Shown here: piece after piece, positions 22,349 through 30,359 of the stretch
Position numbering within the stretch: position 1 is the first letter of the stretch
How the letters are laid out: each line of letters begins with the position of its first letter
NCBI RefSeq assembly: GCF_002940205.1
Contig: NZ_MDSK01000029.1
Location: 1-58,243 of the forward strand
Source of the DNA: Xanthomonas arboricola pv. guizotiae
GTDB lineage: Bacteria > Pseudomonadota > Gammaproteobacteria > Xanthomonadales > Xanthomonadaceae
Length of the DNA: 58,243 bases
Direction: 5' to 3'
The notes under the pieces: generated by a model
The model's database searches: none
What the model was told of the DNA's origin: nothing
What the model saw: the letters and a program-made list of their open reading frames with translations, nothing else
Made by a program: the position numbers and the translations under genes

Positions 22349-22375
22349 GTAGCGTTCGCCAGCTGGCTTTCTTGA
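22349..22375 (-). promoter_or_regulatory. Weak sigma-28-like promoter of MCP8
   Basis: Read on the minus strand: TCAA-N15-AACGCTAC. The -35 and spacing are right but only the CGCTA core of the -10 matches. It ends 34 bases before the ATG. Confidence 0.4.
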
Positions 22376-22565
22376 GCTCGCCGGCGTTTTCCGGCCCGCT
22401 TGCGTTCTTTGGATGTGACGCGTTGCGCAGTGCGCGGGTGGGGGGAGGAACGAGGTGCCGTGAGCTCGCGTTGCAGATCGCGTACGGCGAACACTGAGCA
22501 CACCACCTGCATGCAGGCTCACCCACGAGCAGGCAAGCAGCGAAAACAGGGCACGCAGACGCACC

Positions 22566-22609
22566 GCAACGACAAAGCCCCGGCATCGCTGCCAGGGCTC
22601 TGTCGTTGC
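22566..22609 (-). terminator. Long hairpin downstream of cheA
   Basis: An inverted repeat of about 20 base pairs (GCAACGACA..AGCCC..GGCA / TGCC..GGGCT..TGTCGTTGC) with a few mismatches. It lies about 190 bases beyond the cheA stop on the minus strand and before the MCP8 promoter. No long T-run follows, but GGGGCTTTGT on the minus strand fits a weak intrinsic terminator. Confidence 0.5.
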
Positions 22610-22638
22610 CGCACAAAATCGGTGGACTGGGCGCTTTG

Positions 22639-22768
22639 AGCCCCTCTCCTGCGGGAGAAGGGGTGGTGCGAGGGTATCGGCGAAGCCGCGTAACTCCGAC
22701 TGCGCGTGGCTTTGCTCGTGCCCTCATCCGCCCCTTCGGGGCAGCTTCTCCCGGTGGGAGAAGGGATT
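22639..22768. repeat. Xanthomonas-type palindromic intergenic repeat, copy 1
   Basis: Begins 'cccctctcctgcgggagaagggg' in form and ends with 'cttctcccggtgggagaaggg', with an internal 'gccctcatccgccc'. Related copies are at 53051-53292 and 58065-58243. The outer arms pair, so the transcript can fold into a long hairpin. It ends about 30 bases before the cheA stop codon. Confidence 0.75.
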
Positions 22769-22797
22769 ACCTTGCCGTTCTTGCGTGGCTTGGCGTC

Positions 22798-24807
22798 TTA
22801 CGCGGCCTGCGGTACGCGCAGCGAGCGCACCAGCCCACCGATGTCCACGATCAGCGAGACCCGGCCATCGCCCAGGATGGTGGCGCCGGACACGCCGGGG
22901 ATGCGGCGGTAGTTGTTCTCGATGTTCTTGACCACCACCTGCTGCTGGCCGAGCAGTTCATCCACTTCCAGCGCGATCTTCTGGCCGTCGCCTTCGACCA
23001 CCACCACCAGCGGTTCCTGCGAGGACTGCTGCCCGCCGAAGCCGTAGTAATTGGTGAGCGACAGGATCGGCAGGTACTCGCCGCGCACCCGCAGCACCCG
23101 GCCGTCGCCCGCCATCGAGCGGATGTCTTCCGGCGCCGGCTGCAGGGCCTCGAGCACATAGGCCAGCGGCAGGATCAGGGTTTCGCCGGCCACCGAGACG
23201 GTCATGCCGTCGAGGATGGCCAGGGTCAGCGGCAGGCGGATCAGTACGCGGGTACCGCTGCCGGCGTTGCTTTCCAGCTGCACCTCGCCACCCAGGCCCT
23301 GGATGTTGCGGCGAACCACGTCCATGCCCACGCCACGACCGGACAGGTCGGTGACGGCATCGGCGGTGGAGAAGCCCGGTGCGAAGATCAGATCCCATAC
23401 CTGCGCATCGGTCGGGTTGTCCGGCACGGCGATGCCGCGTTCGGCGGCTTTTTCCAGGATCTTGGCGCGGTTGAGGCCACGGCCGTCGTCGCTGACTTCG
23501 ATCACGATATGGCCGCCCTGATGCGAGGCCGCCAGGGTAATCGTGCCGGTCTCGTCCTTGCCGGAGGCGCGACGCGCATCGGGCATTTCCAGACCGTGGT
23601 CGATCGAGTTGCGCACCAGGTGCACCAACGGATCGGCAATCTTTTCGATCAGGCCCTTGTCCAGCTCGGTGCCTTCGCCGATGGTGCGCAGGCGCACCTG
23701 CTTGCCGAGGCGGCTGGAGAGGTCGCGGACCAGGCGCGGGAAGCGACGGAACACCGCATCCACCGGCAGCATGCGCACGCCGATGACCGCCTCCTGCAGA
23801 TCGCGGGTATTGCGTTCGAGCAGATCCAGGCCGGCGAACAGCTGTTCGGCATGCGCCGGATCCAGGCCGGTGGAGACCTGCTTGAGCATGGCCTGGGTGA
23901 TGACCAGCTCGCCGACCAGGTTGATCAATGCATCGACCTTGTCGACGCTGACCCGGATCGAGGTTTCCGCCTCGGCAGCGGCAGCCTTGGCCGGCGTGGC
24001 TGCCGCTGCTGCGGCAGGTTCGGCAGCGGCGGCAGGTGCCGCTGCGACGGCGACCGGCGCCGCGACAGCGGCTTCGACGGCCAGGCTCGGCGGCGGGCCG
24101 GGCACCGCCATCGGGCGGATGTCCAGTTCGCAATCGTCCACCACCCAGGCGAAGGTGTCTTCGATCTTGCTGCGCGGAATCTTGCCGATCAGGCCCAGAT
24201 CCCAGGCCAGGTAGGCTTCCAGCGGGTCGATGTTCTCGAAGCCCGGCATGCGCTCCAGGCGTGCGGCAATCTGCAGCGGGCCCAGGTGCTCGAGCTCGCG
24301 GATGATGCGCAGCGGGTCGTTGCCGCTCATGAACAGCGACGGCGCCGGGGTGAAACCGATATGCCAGGCCTCGGGTTCTTCTTCCTTCGGCTTGGCGGCC
24401 ACCGCGGCCACCGGCGCTTCGCCGGCCAGCACGGCGTTCAAACGGGTGTGCACGGCCTTGACCGCGGCCGGGTCGGCCGGGGTGCCGTGTTCGGCTTCGC
24501 GCAGCAGGGCGCGCAGCACGTCGACCGAGCCGAGCATGGCATCGACCGCATTGGCTTCGAGCTGGCGCTTGTTGGAGCGCAACTCGTCCAGCAGCGTCTC
24601 CAGCACGTGGGTCAGGCCGGCGACGGCGTCGAAACCGAAGGTGGCCGCGCCGCCCTTGATCGAGTGCGCGGCGCGGAACACCGAATTGATGATTTCCGGG
24701 TCGCGGTTGCCCTCTTCAAGGGACAACAGCCCGGCCTCCATCGCATCCAGCCCTTCGCGGCTTTCCTCGAAAAAGGTGGCGTGGAAACGTTGCAGGTCCA
24801 TGCTCAT
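22798..24807 (-). CDS. cheA: Chemotaxis histidine kinase CheA
   Basis: Cytoplasmic kinase of 669 residues that autophosphorylates in response to receptor state and passes phosphate to CheY. In order: Hpt domain with the phospho-acceptor His48 in AHSIKGGA; a P2-like section about 140-225; an Ala/Pro-rich linker about 232-280; dimerisation helices about 285-345; the HATPase with N box (LVRNSIDHGLE), G1 (DDGRGL), F box (FAPGFST) and G2 (GRGVGMDVV); and a C-terminal CheW-like domain about 530-665. It is the last gene of the mot-par-che run and lies 32 bases after cheY. cheW, cheR and cheB are not beside it, so those must be encoded elsewhere. A second Met two codons in is an alternative start. 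Confidence 0.97.
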   Translation of the reverse strand: MSMDLQRFHATFFEESREGLDAMEAGLLSLEEGNRDPEIINSVFRAAHSIKGGAATFGFDAVAGLTHVLETLLDELRSNKRQLEANAVDAMLGSVDVLRALLREAEHGTPADPAAVKAVHTRLNAVLAGEAPVAAVAAKPKEEEPEAWHIGFTPAPSLFMSGNDPLRIIRELEHLGPLQIAARLERMPGFENIDPLEAYLAWDLGLIGKIPRSKIEDTFAWVVDDCELDIRPMAVPGPPPSLAVEAAVAAPVAVAAAPAAAAEPAAAAAATPAKAAAAEAETSIRVSVDKVDALINLVGELVITQAMLKQVSTGLDPAHAEQLFAGLDLLERNTRDLQEAVIGVRMLPVDAVFRRFPRLVRDLSSRLGKQVRLRTIGEGTELDKGLIEKIADPLVHLVRNSIDHGLEMPDARRASGKDETGTITLAASHQGGHIVIEVSDDGRGLNRAKILEKAAERGIAVPDNPTDAQVWDLIFAPGFSTADAVTDLSGRGVGMDVVRRNIQGLGGEVQLESNAGSGTRVLIRLPLTLAILDGMTVSVAGETLILPLAYVLEALQPAPEDIRSMAGDGRVLRVRGEYLPILSLTNYYGFGGQQSSQEPLVVVVEGDGQKIALEVDELLGQQQVVVKNIENNYRRIPGVSGATILGDGRVSLIVDIGGLVRSLRVPQAA

Positions 24808-24839
24808 GGGCGTGACATCCGATGGTGAGGCAAGTGGAA

Positions 24840-25205
24840 TTAACCCAGAACTTTCTGGACGGTGGCGATCAGCTGTTCCGGATTGAACGGCTTGACCAGC
24901 CAGCCGGTGGCACCGGCGGCCTTGCCTTCGGACTTCTTGTCGGCCGCCGACTCGGTGGTGAGCATCAGCATCGGGGTGAACTTGTAGTCCGGCAGCTGGC
25001 GCAGCTCGCGGATCAGCGAGATGCCGTCCATGTTGGGCATGTTCACGTCGGTCACCACCGCATTGAAGCGTTGGCCCTTCGCGCGGCCCAGCGCAACGGC
25101 GCCGTCCTCGGCTTCTTCGACGGCAAAGCCGGCAGAGGTGAGGGCGAAAGAGACCATCTGGCGCATCGACGCCGAATCGTCCACCACCAAGATACGTGCG
25201 CTCAT
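24840..25205 (-). CDS. cheY: Chemotaxis response regulator CheY
   Basis: A single receiver domain of 121 residues with all catalytic residues: the acidic pair D9/D10, phospho-acceptor D53 (VVTDVNMPNMDG), T83 and K105 (VKPFNP). When phosphorylated by CheA it would bind the flagellar switch. It overlaps the STAS gene by four bases (ATGA), indicating translational coupling, and is directly followed by cheA. The absence of any output domain and the position next to cheA favour the motor-binding CheY over another response regulator. Confidence 0.96.
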   Translation of the reverse strand: MSARILVVDDSASMRQMVSFALTSAGFAVEEAEDGAVALGRAKGQRFNAVVTDVNMPNMDGISLIRELRQLPDYKFTPMLMLTTESAADKKSEGKAAGATGWLVKPFNPEQLIATVQKVLG

Positions 25206-25510
25206 GCGGCGTTCTCCACAGATTTCAGGTTGTCATTGGATGCGGAAAGTCCGAGCGCGTCGGTGACGCCGAGCAGACGGGCCGCATCTCTAAAAGTGTC
25301 GTTGCAGCCATCGAATTCGGTATGCAAGCCGGCCTGGCGGCGCGTCTGCACAAAGGCGCAGAGCAACTGCACGCTGGCGGTATGGATGCGCCGGACGTCG
25401 CCGGCATTGAGCACCAGGTCGCCGTCCTGGGTCAGGAACGCGGCAAGCTTCTGCTTGAGGTCGGCGCTGGTCTCGATGCCGAGATCCTCACCCAATGTCA
25501 CTGTGCTCAT
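25202..25510 (-). CDS. STAS-domain protein in the chemotaxis operon
   Basis: Small cytoplasmic protein of 102 residues covering one STAS domain (sulphate transporter / anti-sigma antagonist fold), with the typical 'DVRRIHTASVQLLCAF' strand-helix signature in which Thr/Ser at about 44-46 is the usual phosphorylation position. The start is set by GGAG five bases upstream. It is translationally coupled to cheY. STAS proteins next to cheA/cheY are known in several proteobacteria, but their chemotaxis role is poorly defined; partner-switch control of kinase or array is possible. No cognate serine kinase is encoded nearby. Confidence 0.88.
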   Translation of the reverse strand: MSTVTLGEDLGIETSADLKQKLAAFLTQDGDLVLNAGDVRRIHTASVQLLCAFVQTRRQAGLHTEFDGCNDTFRDAARLLGVTDALGLSASNDNLKSVENAA

Positions 25511-25613
25511 TGTTGCTCCGAACGGATGGTTCTATGCGTACTAACGGCGGGGGGCGGGAAAGCTTTAACGCTGAATCGTTGCGCGTGCAGGTGCGCGTCA
25601 GCTGCGCGGTCGA

Positions 25614-26873
25614 TCAATGCAGCAGATGGCTGGCATCGAGCAGGATCATCGGTTGATGGCCCAGCCGCGCGACGCCGCGGAACAGGTTGTTGGAAATGCG
25701 GCACAGGCGGGCGTTGTCCGGCGGCTCGATCTGATGATCGGTGAGGCTGGTGACGTCTTCCACGGCCGAGACGCGCAGCCCCATGGTTTCGCCGTTTTCT
25801 TCCAGCACCACCACGCGGGTGTGCAGATCCATGTCCACCGGCGCCGAGCCCAGGTGGATGCCCAGATCGATCACCGGCACCACCTGACCACGCAGGTTCA
25901 TGATGCCGAGCATCGCGCTGGCAGTGCCGCGCAACGGCAGCAGCGGTACCGGCAGCACCACTTCCTGCACCTTGAGCAATTCGAGCGCATAGGTCTGCTC
26001 GCCGCAGCGCAGGCGCAGCCAGCGCGTACTGCGTTCGCTGGCGCGCCGCTCGGCCTGGATGTGCTCGGCCTGGCCGGGAGCCAGCAGCGCCTGCAGGCCT
26101 TGCGGATAGATGGGGGCCGGTGGCGCGCGATGCGGTACCGACGCCGGCGCTGGCCGTGCCGGTGCCGGCGGGGCGGGCGCGGCATCGGCGAAGGCCGGGT
26201 CGGCATCCATCTCCGACAGCAGATCGGCCGCCAGCAGGTCGGCGCTGGAGGCCGCCGTGGCGAAGGCCGGGTCTGCGTCCATTTCGGCCATCAGATCGGC
26301 GGTGCTCATGAACGGGCCGGGCGCAGCGGTAGCAAAAGCCGGGTCGGCATCCATTTCGGCGAGGAAATCTGCAGCGATGTCCGCGGCGCTGGGCGTGGCG
26401 ACCACCGGTGGCCCGAACGCCGGGTCGGCGTCCATTTCGGCCAGGAAGTCGGCAGCGATGTCCGCGGCGCTGGGTGCGGCGACCACCGGCGGCCCGAAGG
26501 CCGGGTCGGCATCCATTTCGGCGAGGAAATCGGCAGCGATATCCGCGGCGCTGGGTGCGGCAGCCACCGGCGGCCCGAAGGCCGGGTCGGCATCCATTTC
26601 GGCCAGGAAATCGGCGGCGATCGCGTCGGCGCTCAGCACCGCGGCAATCGCGTTGGACGTCGCCGCTTCCGACACGGCGGCGGCTTCGGGAGCCGCGGCA
26701 GCCTGCACCGGCGGCTCGGCCAGCGCAAGGTCTGCGTCCGCAGGCGCCGGAGCTTCGCTGGCAGCAGGGGCGGCAGTGGCCGCAGCAGCCGGGGCGGCGA
26801 TCTCGACACCGGTATCGTGCAACAGGCCTTCCAGGTAATCGTCCAGCTCACCGTTGGCGGTGTGGTTGCTCAT
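25614..26873 (-). CDS. CheW-domain protein with repeated acidic N terminus, probable ParP-type array-positioning factor
   Basis: A 419-residue protein. The C-terminal part (about 283-419) is a CheW-like coupling domain (TRWLRLRCGEQTYALELLKV, IMNLRGQVVPVIDL). The N-terminal 280 residues are Ala/Pro-rich and contain six EMDADPAF motifs within 27-residue repeats (about 86-229). A plain CheW is about 160 residues. It overlaps the parA-like gene by four bases and follows motC-motD-parC order as in Pseudomonas, where the corresponding product is ParP, which links the ParC ATPase to CheA and receptors and places arrays at the pole. I infer ParP function from synteny and domain layout. A dedicated CheW is the alternative. 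Confidence 0.85.
   Translation of the reverse strand: MSNHTANGELDDYLEGLLHDTGVEIAAPAAAATAAPAASEAPAPADADLALAEPPVQAAAAPEAAAVSEAATSNAIAAVLSADAIAADFLAEMDADPAFGPPVAAAPSAADIAADFLAEMDADPAFGPPVVAAPSAADIAADFLAEMDADPAFGPPVVATPSAADIAADFLAEMDADPAFATAAPGPFMSTADLMAEMDADPAFATAASSADLLAADLLSEMDADPAFADAAPAPPAPARPAPASVPHRAPPAPIYPQGLQALLAPGQAEHIQAERRASERSTRWLRLRCGEQTYALELLKVQEVVLPVPLLPLRGTASAMLGIMNLRGQVVPVIDLGIHLGSAPVDMDLHTRVVVLEENGETMGLRVSAVEDVTSLTDHQIEPPDNARLCRISNNLFRGVARLGHQPMILLDASHLLH
26187..26630 (-). repeat. In-frame 81-base tandem repeats in the ParP-like gene
   Basis: Three and a half near-identical 81-base units (protein 86 to about 182: AADFLAEMDADPAFGPP..) are followed by two degenerate units, giving six copies of EMDADPAF. 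The DNA units differ by only a few bases, so copy number could change by slippage without breaking the frame. Confidence 0.9.
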
Positions 26874-27652
26874 GCGGCTTGCTCCATACGCATCGCGTCA
26901 TCGGCCAGCACCCATTCCAGCGCGCGGCGATAGGCGGACAGGCCGCGGCCCTGGTAGTCGCCGCCGGTGGCGGGAACAGTCAGCGCGGCGGCATTGCAGA
27001 TGCGGGTATCCACCGGCACCGCGTCTTCCCAGACGACGGCGCCGTAGGTGTCCTGCATCTCCTTGAGCGTCTCGGTGCCGGCGCGGGTGCGACGGTCGAA
27101 CAGGGTCGGCAGGATCGACACCGGCAGCGCGCGGCGACGCGAGCGCTGCACCATGTCGGCAGTCCGCACCATGCTGGCCAGGCCATGCAGCGCAAGCGGC
27201 TCGGCCTGGGTCGGCACCACCACGCGGTCGCACGCGGCCAGCGCATTGATCATCAGCAGACCGAGGGTGGGCGGGCAGTCGAGCAGTATGTAGTCGTGCT
27301 GGCCGGCATGCCGGGTCATGGCGTTTTGCAGCGCCAGGCCGAGGCCGGGCTGGTTAGCGCTGCGGCGTTCCAGCGTGGCCAGTGCGGCTTGCGCGCACAC
27401 ATAGGACAGGCCGGGGATGGCGCTTTCATGCGCCAGGCTGGCCAGATCGCTCGGCGGGGTGCCGAACAGGTCCAGCACCCCGCGCGGCGGCGGGTCGACC
27501 GCCACGCCGAACGCGCGGGTGAGCGAGGAGTGCGGATCGAGGTCGATCAACAATACCCGGTGGCCGAGCGCGGCCAGGCCGCGACCCAATGCCAGCGTCG
27601 TGGTGGTCTTGCCGACGCCGCCCTTTTGGTTGGCGATTGCCCAGATACGCAT
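26870..27652 (-). CDS. ParA/MinD-family ATPase, probable ParC for chemotaxis-array positioning
   Basis: A 260-residue P-loop ATPase with a deviant Walker A motif (KGGVGKTTT, 10-18), the switch region LLIDLDPHSS (D37, D39) and a later DCPPTLG. It is one base after the motD-like gene and overlaps the ParP-like gene by four bases. Chromosomal ParA is normally next to parB near the origin; here there is no parB, and the position between motD and a CheW-domain gene matches ParC of polar-flagellated gammaproteobacteria, which recruits chemoreceptor arrays to the cell pole. Function is inferred from synteny. Confidence 0.9.
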   Translation of the reverse strand: MRIWAIANQKGGVGKTTTTLALGRGLAALGHRVLLIDLDPHSSLTRAFGVAVDPPPRGVLDLFGTPPSDLASLAHESAIPGLSYVCAQAALATLERRSANQPGLGLALQNAMTRHAGQHDYILLDCPPTLGLLMINALAACDRVVVPTQAEPLALHGLASMVRTADMVQRSRRRALPVSILPTLFDRRTRAGTETLKEMQDTYGAVVWEDAVPVDTRICNAAALTVPATGGDYQGRGLSAYRRALEWVLADDAMRMEQAA

Positions 27653-27653
27653 C

Positions 27654-28628
27654 TCACTGCACTCCTTGAATTACGGCGGGGACGGAACTTGTGCCGCTTT
27701 CGGTGGTAGCGGCCGTTTGGCCGCCGTCAGACTTGGGAAGCTTGGGCGCCCCGGCGGCGGTCGCGTGCATCTGCGATGGCGGATCGGGTGCGAGTGAGCC
27801 AGCCGAGTCAGCGAGGATGATCAACACCACACGCCGGTTCGCATTCCGTCCCGCCTCAGTGCTGTTATCGGCACGTGCGCGGAATTCTCCATAGCCCACC
27901 ATCGCCAATCGTTGCGGGGCCACGCCGTCGTCGGCAAACAGGTGCACCACGCTGGCCGCACGCGCCGCGGACAGTTCCCAATTGGAGGGGAATTGTGCGG
28001 TGGCGATCGGCTGGTTGTCGGTATACCCCTCCACGCGCACGCCATTGGGTGCATCGCGCAGCACCGCGGCCAGCGCCGACAGGGTGCCGCGGGCGCTGCC
28101 GGCCAGCGAGGCCGAGCCGGTGCCGAACAGGATGTCGCTGTTGATCTCCACTTCGATCCACAGGTCGTTGCGGCGGATGGTGATGAGTTTCTTGTCGATC
28201 AGCGGTGCCAGCGTCTTGCTCAGCTGTTGCTCCACCGCATCCATCTGCCGCTGCGCGCGCGCCAGTTGCGCCTGGTTGCGCAGCGACACCGGCATACGCA
28301 TCTGCGCCGCCATCGACGGCAGCAGGGTCGGGTCGGTCGGGCCGTTGGATGCAGCCATCGGCGCACCGGCCTTGATGACAGACGGGCGGTCGTAATCGGC
28401 GCCCAGGGTCTGGGTCTTGCCGAGCTGCACCGGGCTGGCGGCATTGGACGAGCCACCGAACGCGCTGGTCAGCGCCTGCGCCATGACCTTGTACTTGCCC
28501 TCGTTGAGCGAGGAGATGGCGTACATCACCACGAAGAACGCCAGCAGCAGCGTCATCAGATCGGCATACGGAATCGCCCACGCTTCGTGGTTGCCATGTT
28601 CTTCGTGATGTTTGCGACGACGGGCCAT
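27654..28628 (-). CDS. motB: Flagellar stator protein MotB, MotD type
   Basis: A 324-residue stator subunit. It has a short basic N terminus (RRRKHHEEHGNHEAW), one membrane helix about 19-42 with the proton-binding Asp23 (PYADLMTLLLAFFVVMYAIS), a plug/linker, and a C-terminal OmpA-like peptidoglycan-binding domain about 150-275 with the motif around VEGYTDNQP. A Pro/Thr-rich tail follows. The wording YAISSLNEGKYKVMAQAL fits the MotD branch found with parC/parP. It lies six bases after motA and one base before the ParC-like gene. Confidence 0.95.
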   Translation of the reverse strand: MARRRKHHEEHGNHEAWAIPYADLMTLLLAFFVVMYAISSLNEGKYKVMAQALTSAFGGSSNAASPVQLGKTQTLGADYDRPSVIKAGAPMAASNGPTDPTLLPSMAAQMRMPVSLRNQAQLARAQRQMDAVEQQLSKTLAPLIDKKLITIRRNDLWIEVEINSDILFGTGSASLAGSARGTLSALAAVLRDAPNGVRVEGYTDNQPIATAQFPSNWELSAARAASVVHLFADDGVAPQRLAMVGYGEFRARADNSTEAGRNANRRVVLIILADSAGSLAPDPPSQMHATAAGAPKLPKSDGGQTAATTESGTSSVPAVIQGVQ

Positions 28629-28634
28629 GACGAG

Positions 28635-29375
28635 TTAATGCAAGTAGCCTGCCAATTTCGATTCGATGTTGCGCGGGTTCTCGCCCTGGGCGATCGCGAT
28701 CAAGCCCTCGATCGCCATTTCGCGCTCGTTGGTACTGCAATGGATGACGCTCTTGAGCTTGGCAGCGACCGGCAGGAACAGCAGGTTGGCCGAGGCGATG
28801 CCATAAATGGTGGCGGTGAAGGCTGCGGCGATGCCGTGCCCGAGCATGGCCGGGTCGGCCAGATTCTTCATCACCGCCATCAGCCCCAGCACCGCGCCGA
28901 TGATGCCCAGCGTGGGCGCGTAGATGCCCATGCCCTCGAACACCTTGGCGGCGGCAAGATCCTGACGCTCCTGGTTGTCCACTTCGATCTCGAGCATGTG
29001 GCGCATGGATTCGGGCTCCACCCCATCGACCAGCATCTGCAGGCCCTTGCGCAGGAAGGCATCGTCCTGGCGCGGCAGCTGGTCTTCCAGACCCAGCAGG
29101 CCCTGGCGACGTGCGATGTTGCTCCACTCGACGATGCGCGCGACCAACTGCGGGCGGTCGCTGGCCGGCGGCTGGATCACCCAGCGCAGGATCTTGAACG
29201 CGCGCCGGAAAACTGCCGGCGAGGTGTGCAGCAGGATCGCCGCCACGGTGCCGACAATCACGATCACGAAGGCAGCCGGCGACCACAGCGACGAAATGCC
29301 GGCACCTTTCAACACGCTGCCGCCCACGATCGCCACGATCGCCAGCACCAGTCCGATGATGCTCAATCTGTCCAT
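28635..29375 (-). CDS. motA: Flagellar stator protein MotA, MotC type
   Basis: A 246-residue inner-membrane stator subunit with four predicted membrane helices (about 5-25, 30-50, 148-168, 180-200) and the cytoplasmic charged loop (ARRQGLLGLEDQL) that contacts FliG. The start MDRLSIIGLVLAI is standard for the family; the open frame continues 46 codons upstream through the sigma-28 promoter and is not used. There is no Shine-Dalgarno before the ATG, and the predicted transcription start is at or within one or two bases of it, so the message may be leaderless. First gene of the mot-par-che operon. Confidence 0.95.
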   Translation of the reverse strand: MDRLSIIGLVLAIVAIVGGSVLKGAGISSLWSPAAFVIVIVGTVAAILLHTSPAVFRRAFKILRWVIQPPASDRPQLVARIVEWSNIARRQGLLGLEDQLPRQDDAFLRKGLQMLVDGVEPESMRHMLEIEVDNQERQDLAAAKVFEGMGIYAPTLGIIGAVLGLMAVMKNLADPAMLGHGIAAAFTATIYGIASANLLFLPVAAKLKSVIHCSTNEREMAIEGLIAIAQGENPRNIESKLAGYLH

Positions 29376-29382
29376 GCAAGCG

Positions 29383-29409
29383 GTATCGGCCCAGGCGCGG
29401 CGGACTTGA
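29383..29409 (-). promoter_or_regulatory. Sigma-28 promoter of the motA-motB-parA-cheW-STAS-cheY-cheA run
   Basis: Read on the minus strand: TCAA-N15-GCCGATAC, identical in both boxes to the promoter of the orphan gene at 19928-19954. The -10 ends seven bases before the motA ATG. Confidence 0.75.
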
Positions 29410-29942
29410 TAGGCAAGGGCGCTTGGCAGTGCCGGAAATCTGGCGTGGTCGCAGTTCGTGGGCGCGCCTGTCAGGCATTGCTGGCGGGCACGGCCTGCTT
29501 CCGTCTCGGGCAACGCTCTTCCCGGCCGCGGAGACCGGACGTTCCGGCAGTACGTCTATCGCCCCCCATGCCGGGAAGCGATTCCGTGCCCATGCCAGAT
29601 CCGTCTTGCAGCGGTCCATACGCGTAGAGCAGCGAACAAGACTATTGCACAGCCGCCAGGCAGGCGCGACCGGTGCTCGGTGCGGCATGTACCGCGCGTA
29701 CACTCCGGTTCCGTCGCACCGTCCACACCCACCTGACGACTGTTCGCTACGTTGTGTTGGCCGCTCTTAATTTTGGCGCGCCGTCGCGCGCGCTTTGCTG
29801 GTCGCGTCGGGAAACTATCGAATTGCTGCCTGCAGCTGCGCAGGAGCGGCACGGAACGGGGGCGGGCTACAGCCGTATGTCGCACTGATTCAATCGATTG
29901 TCGCCAGACCAACGCCTCTTTCATGCGCCTTTGCAGCTGGTC
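29410..29942. other. Intergenic region between motA and the small secreted protein gene
   Basis: About 530 bases beyond the motA promoter with no supported gene. Reading frames here are short and unlike known proteins. I see no repeat or strong terminator. Confidence 0.4.
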
Positions 29943-30359
29943 CTATGAGCAGCCACCCACATTCCAACTCGTAATCCAAACCCCCTTCTGATTATCGAAG
30001 TAGTGACCTATGCAGATATTTCCGCCGGCTGGCGCGTAGGCAAAGTGTTCCAGGGGCGCGCCTGGGTAAGCGGATACCCATAGGTCGATCCGTGCATTGT
30101 CGCCACCGTAAAAATAATTCCATTCAACATAGCCTTTGTCTTTGCCGTGTTTTTCTTCCCAGTGTTTAAAAAGTGTCTTGCCGTCAGCGCTCTTCAGGTC
30201 AGCATAGGCACTCCACGGTCCCGCAGGACTTGGCAATACGCGTATCACATAGTTGCCCTGCTTCCCTTGTTGCGCAGAAACGTCTGCGGCAAACGAGCCA
30301 AGGAGGCATAATGAGACTGTCAGCAACAGGGAAGCATTGCGTTTTTGCGGTTGAGCCAT
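29943..30359 (-). CDS. Small secreted protein of unknown function
   Basis: A 138-residue protein beginning with a clear signal peptide (MAQPQKRNASLLLTVSLCLL, cleavage near SAQQ about 31). The mature part of about 107 residues is rich in Trp, Tyr and Gly (KGYVEWNYFYGG; two Cys near the C terminus that could pair). The start is well supported by AGGAG seven to eight bases upstream. It is more A+T-rich than the flagellar genes beside it and appears monocistronic. I do not recognise the family. Confidence 0.75.
   Translation of the reverse strand: MAQPQKRNASLLLTVSLCLLGSFAADVSAQQGKQGNYVIRVLPSPAGPWSAYADLKSADGKTLFKHWEEKHGKDKGYVEWNYFYGGDNARIDLWVSAYPGAPLEHFAYAPAGGNICIGHYFDNQKGVWITSWNVGGCS

Noticed and set aside
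26187..26630. Regular repeats that might suggest a CRISPR array
   Set aside because: The units are adjacent, 81 bases long, in frame and encode EMDADPAF. There are no unique spacers.
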